From contig JAFGOO010000073.1 in NCBI GenBank assembly GCA_016926455.1, forward strand, positions 1-7,006: a stretch of DNA of 7,006 nucleotides, written 5' to 3'. A program made the translations under genes and the position numbers. Under the pieces are notes generated by a model, which had not been told where the DNA came from, made no database searches, and saw only the letters and a program-made list of their open reading frames with translations. Numbering within the stretch: position 1 is the stretch's first letter; each line of letters begins with the position of its first letter. The DNA comes from Methanosarcinaceae archaeon. GTDB lineage: Archaea > Halobacteriota > Methanosarcinia > Methanosarcinales > Methanosarcinaceae. Of this stretch, positions 6,067 through 7,006 are shown piece after piece.

Positions 6067-6366
6067 TTAGAACCAGATTGATATTGCAAATGCAATGGCC
6101 ATAATGACCAGTATCATGGTTACTACACCTGAAAGAATCGCCCATGTATGCTCTTTTCTCGCATTGATGTTTTTCGTCATTGCGCTCATTTGAGATGAAG
6201 TGCCGTGATAAAAGAAAGATATCAACGTGGCAAGTCCGAATGCAACCGCACAGCCTGTCAGTATCCAGAATATCCAATTCTTCACCTCTGCTGGCAATGA
6301 GTTTATCCAATCGAGAGGATTTCCGAACAATCCACCCGTATCTTCAATACCAAATGTGCCTGCCAT
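6067..6366 (-). CDS. Small two-helix membrane protein, VirB2/TrbC-like pilin candidate
   Basis: This 99-residue protein has a short polar N-terminus and two long hydrophobic helices at about 31-53 and 74-97, linked by a positively charged loop (KNINARKEH, about 65-73). By the positive-inside rule both ends face outside and the loop faces the cytoplasm, which is the topology of VirB2/TrbC pilins. It heads the operon, as virB2 genes often do. Sequence identity to known pilins is not obvious, and no cleavable signal peptide is clear, so this is a structural and contextual call. The ATG at 6366 has AGGTG five bases upstream. The TAA lies eight bases before the next gene's ATG. An alternative reading is a VirB3-like or generic small membrane protein. 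Confidence 0.6.
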   Translation of the reverse strand: MAGTFGIEDTGGLFGNPLDWINSLPAEVKNWIFWILTGCAVAFGLATLISFFYHGTSSQMSAMTKNINARKEHTWAILSGVVTMILVIMAIAFAISIWF

Positions 6367-6372
6367 TTATAC

Positions 6373-6408
6373 ACCTACATACCTATACACACACCTATCT
6401 ACCTACAT
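6373..6408. repeat. Four ACCTA repeats in the divergent promoter
   Basis: ACCTACAT (6373-6380), ACCTATAC (6381-6388), ACCTATCT (6393-6400) and ACCTACAT (6401-6408) start 8, 12 and 8 bases apart. On the minus strand they read TAGGT. The array covers the expected transcription start and leader of the conjugation-like operon, and its last copy forms the ribosome binding site (AGGTG). It could be an operator that represses the operon, or low-complexity sequence. The even spacing favours a binding site. Confidence 0.5.
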
Positions 6409-6409
6409 C

Positions 6410-6417
6410 TATATATA
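6410..6417. promoter_or_regulatory. Palindromic TATATATA box shared by divergent genes
   Basis: The only strong TATA box in the 74-base gap between the divergent genes is TATATATA, which reads the same on both strands. Toward the plus strand it lies about 27 bases from the ATG at 6441, predicting a leaderless message. Toward the minus strand it lies about 47 bases from the ATG at 6366, predicting a leader of roughly 20 bases that contains the AGGTG ribosome binding site. Confidence 0.55.
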
Positions 6418-6440
6418 CTTTGGGAAGGGTTCTATAAAAT

Positions 6441-6632
6441 ATGACTGACGTTTCTTGCAAGTTTTGCGGTAGTAAAAACGTTGTAAAATACGGTCTTGCA
6501 TTCGGGAAAGTTGAGGAAGGGATAGTACAACGATACAGGTGCAAGGACTGTTTTCGAACGTTCAAAATAGGTAATGAAGATGAAACTCAAACTGATGATA
6601 TTATTCCTGATAGAAGCGAGCCTGCTGAGTAG
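6441..6632 (+). CDS. Stand-alone zinc-ribbon protein
   Basis: This 63-residue protein has a CxxC pair at C6/C9 and another at C34/C37 (CKFCGS and YRCKDCFRTF), a treble-clef or zinc-ribbon arrangement that should bind one zinc ion. The QRYRCKDCxRTF wording is typical of the DNA-binding N-terminus of archaeal and bacterial transposases of the IS1, IS6 and IS1595 kinds, and also occurs in small archaeal transcription regulators. No helix-turn-helix or catalytic domain follows. The last 20 residues form an acidic tail (EDETQTDD) that overlaps the signal peptide region of the lipoprotein gene by 53 bases in another frame. It could be a small regulator of the divergent operon, or the remnant of a transposase N-terminus whose tail is read out of frame. 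The likely transcript is leaderless. Confidence 0.6.
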   Translation: MTDVSCKFCGSKNVVKYGLAFGKVEEGIVQRYRCKDCFRTFKIGNEDETQTDDIIPDRSEPAE

Positions 6633-6876
6633 CTTGGTGTGTAGCGGTTGCACAACTGAAGAAAGGTATTACTCAGAAACTGCCCCCAATGATTACATCA
6701 TTTTGAAATCGGATGGAACTTATCTGGTAGTTCAAGAAAAAGTCGATACGTTTGGTGGGGACTGGGTCGAGGAAGAACACAAGATTATTCTGCTATTGCC
6801 TTATGGATCTGTGGAATTTACAAAAACTACCGGGGGATTGCGTGATTACGGTGGAGAACTGTGGACCAAACGTTAA
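6580..6876 (+). CDS. Small predicted lipoprotein
   Basis: From ATG at 6580 the protein has 98 residues. It has a basic start (MKLKL), a hydrophobic stretch and a lipobox-like VCSGC, with C24 as the likely lipid-bearing residue. Position -3 is C rather than L, V or I, so the lipobox is imperfect. The mature part has the pattern IILKSDGTYLVV, then GGDWVEEEHKIILLLPYG, then a GGELWTKR end, a short beta-rich domain common in small secreted lipoproteins of methanogenic archaea, of unknown function. AGGT lies seven bases before the chosen ATG. An ATG at 6574 is two codons earlier but too close to that site. Its start overlaps the zinc-ribbon gene. Its stop lies 10 bases from the 3' end of a group II intron on the opposite strand. 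It probably sits outside the conjugation-like module. Confidence 0.6.
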   Translation: MKLKLMILFLIEASLLSSLVCSGCTTEERYYSETAPNDYIILKSDGTYLVVQEKVDTFGGDWVEEEHKIILLLPYGSVEFTKTTGGLRDYGGELWTKR

Positions 6877-6885
6877 TATCATTTT

Positions 6886-6959
6886 GTCGAATAAGAAAGA
6901 GCGATTACTCGCTCTCCCTCTTCTAAGAACGGAGCGTGCGACTTTTACCGCACCCGCTC
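6886..6959 (-). ncRNA. Group II intron domains V and VI
   Basis: Domain V is at 6927-6959 on the minus strand. It begins GAGC, with the catalytic AGC triad, and ends CGTTC, closely following the usual 34-base form. It has 33 bases: the lower stem would pair perfectly with one additional A on the 5' side, and the loop is AAAA instead of the usual GAAA. Domain VI has the stem AGAGCGA-GTAA-TCGCTCT (6898-6915), extended by two G-U pairs and one G-C pair. The likely branch-point A is at 6892, the seventh base from the 3' end at 6886, as expected. The deviations in domain V may weaken splicing. Confidence 0.75.
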
Positions 6960-7006
6960 AAGCATTCTATAACCCTTTCTGTATCGGGCAGCTGTTAGAC
7001 TTTCCG
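6886..7006 (-). mobile_element. 3' part of a group II intron, body beyond the window edge
   Basis: The minus strand from 7006 to 6886 matches the end of a group II intron: a linker, the domain V hairpin, the domain VI hairpin, and a terminal AC, the usual AY ending. Group II introns are self-splicing ribozymes that move with a reverse transcriptase encoded in domain IV. That gene and the GUGYG 5' end would lie to the right of the window. Such introns are known in archaea, notably Methanosarcina. The intron sits 10 bases after the lipoprotein stop codon, in antisense orientation to it. Its 3' exon begins AAAATGATATTAACG on the minus strand. Confidence 0.78.

Noticed and set aside
6146..6310. 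Longest start of the surface protein gene at 6310
   Set aside because: It lies well inside the pilin-like gene, and the first 50 residues are cysteine- and histidine-rich shadow sequence with no export signal. ATG 6145 and the CTG at 6076 remain open options.
6432..6653. Minus-strand frame of 73 codons over the zinc-ribbon gene
   Set aside because: The plus strand here encodes a clear four-cysteine zinc ribbon; the minus frame is its shadow.
6948..7005. Minus-strand open frame reading ESLTAARYRKGYRMLERVR at the right edge
   Set aside because: It runs into the conserved domain V hairpin, so it is intron linker RNA and not the end of the reverse transcriptase.
1..7006. tRNA genes, rRNA genes or CRISPR arrays
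   Set aside because: I saw no cloverleaf-like sequence with a conserved T-loop, no rRNA segments and no array of regularly spaced long repeats.

Overview
The window looks like part of an integrated mobile element or plasmid in an archaeon. Inferred clues are TATA-like boxes about 25-28 bases before probable transcription starts (two genes look leaderless), an oligo-T stretch after the main operon, a surface protein rich in N-glycosylation sequons, and a small lipoprotein of a type I associate with methanogenic Euryarchaeota. A methanogen or methanotroph relative (Methanosarcina-like) is my best guess. No marker gene is present to prove it.

Layout. Bases 1-264 hold a possible 3' end of an unknown gene and an AT-rich promoter region with short repeats. 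Bases 265-399 encode a 44-residue protein of unknown function with a clear ribosome binding site. It converges on, and overlaps by 15 bases, a minus-strand Fic/Doc toxin-like gene (385-780). Bases 781-1001 are non-coding and hold the Doc promoter, an inverted repeat, an oligo-T terminator candidate and a large imperfect hairpin.

The core is a tightly packed minus-strand operon, read from 6366 down to 1002, that resembles a conjugative type IV secretion (T4SS) module. In order of transcription it holds a two-helix VirB2/TrbC-like pilin candidate, a sequon-rich surface protein with a C-terminal membrane anchor, a six-helix VirB6/TrbL-like channel candidate, a PrgI/VirB3-like membrane protein with an added soluble domain, and a VirB4-like ATPase whose C-terminal end looks like a PD-(D/E)XK-type nuclease domain. 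The last three genes are joined by overlaps or 1-25 base gaps. No relaxase, VirD4 coupling protein or peptidoglycan hydrolase is visible, so the system is either incomplete or continues outside the window.

The operon starts at a compact divergent promoter (6367-6440) built on one palindromic TATATATA box with four ACCTA repeats beside it. On the other side lie a stand-alone zinc-ribbon protein (6441-6632) and an overlapping small lipoprotein (6580-6876). Ten bases after the lipoprotein stop codon, the minus strand carries the 3' end of a group II intron (domains V and VI, 6886-6959). Its body runs off the right edge.

Most notable points: the VirB4-nuclease fusion; a gene junction where the best ribosome binding site points at ATA instead of ATG, with geometry identical to an intact ATGA junction in the same operon; the shared divergent promoter; and a slightly deviant group II intron end lying antisense to the lipoprotein gene.
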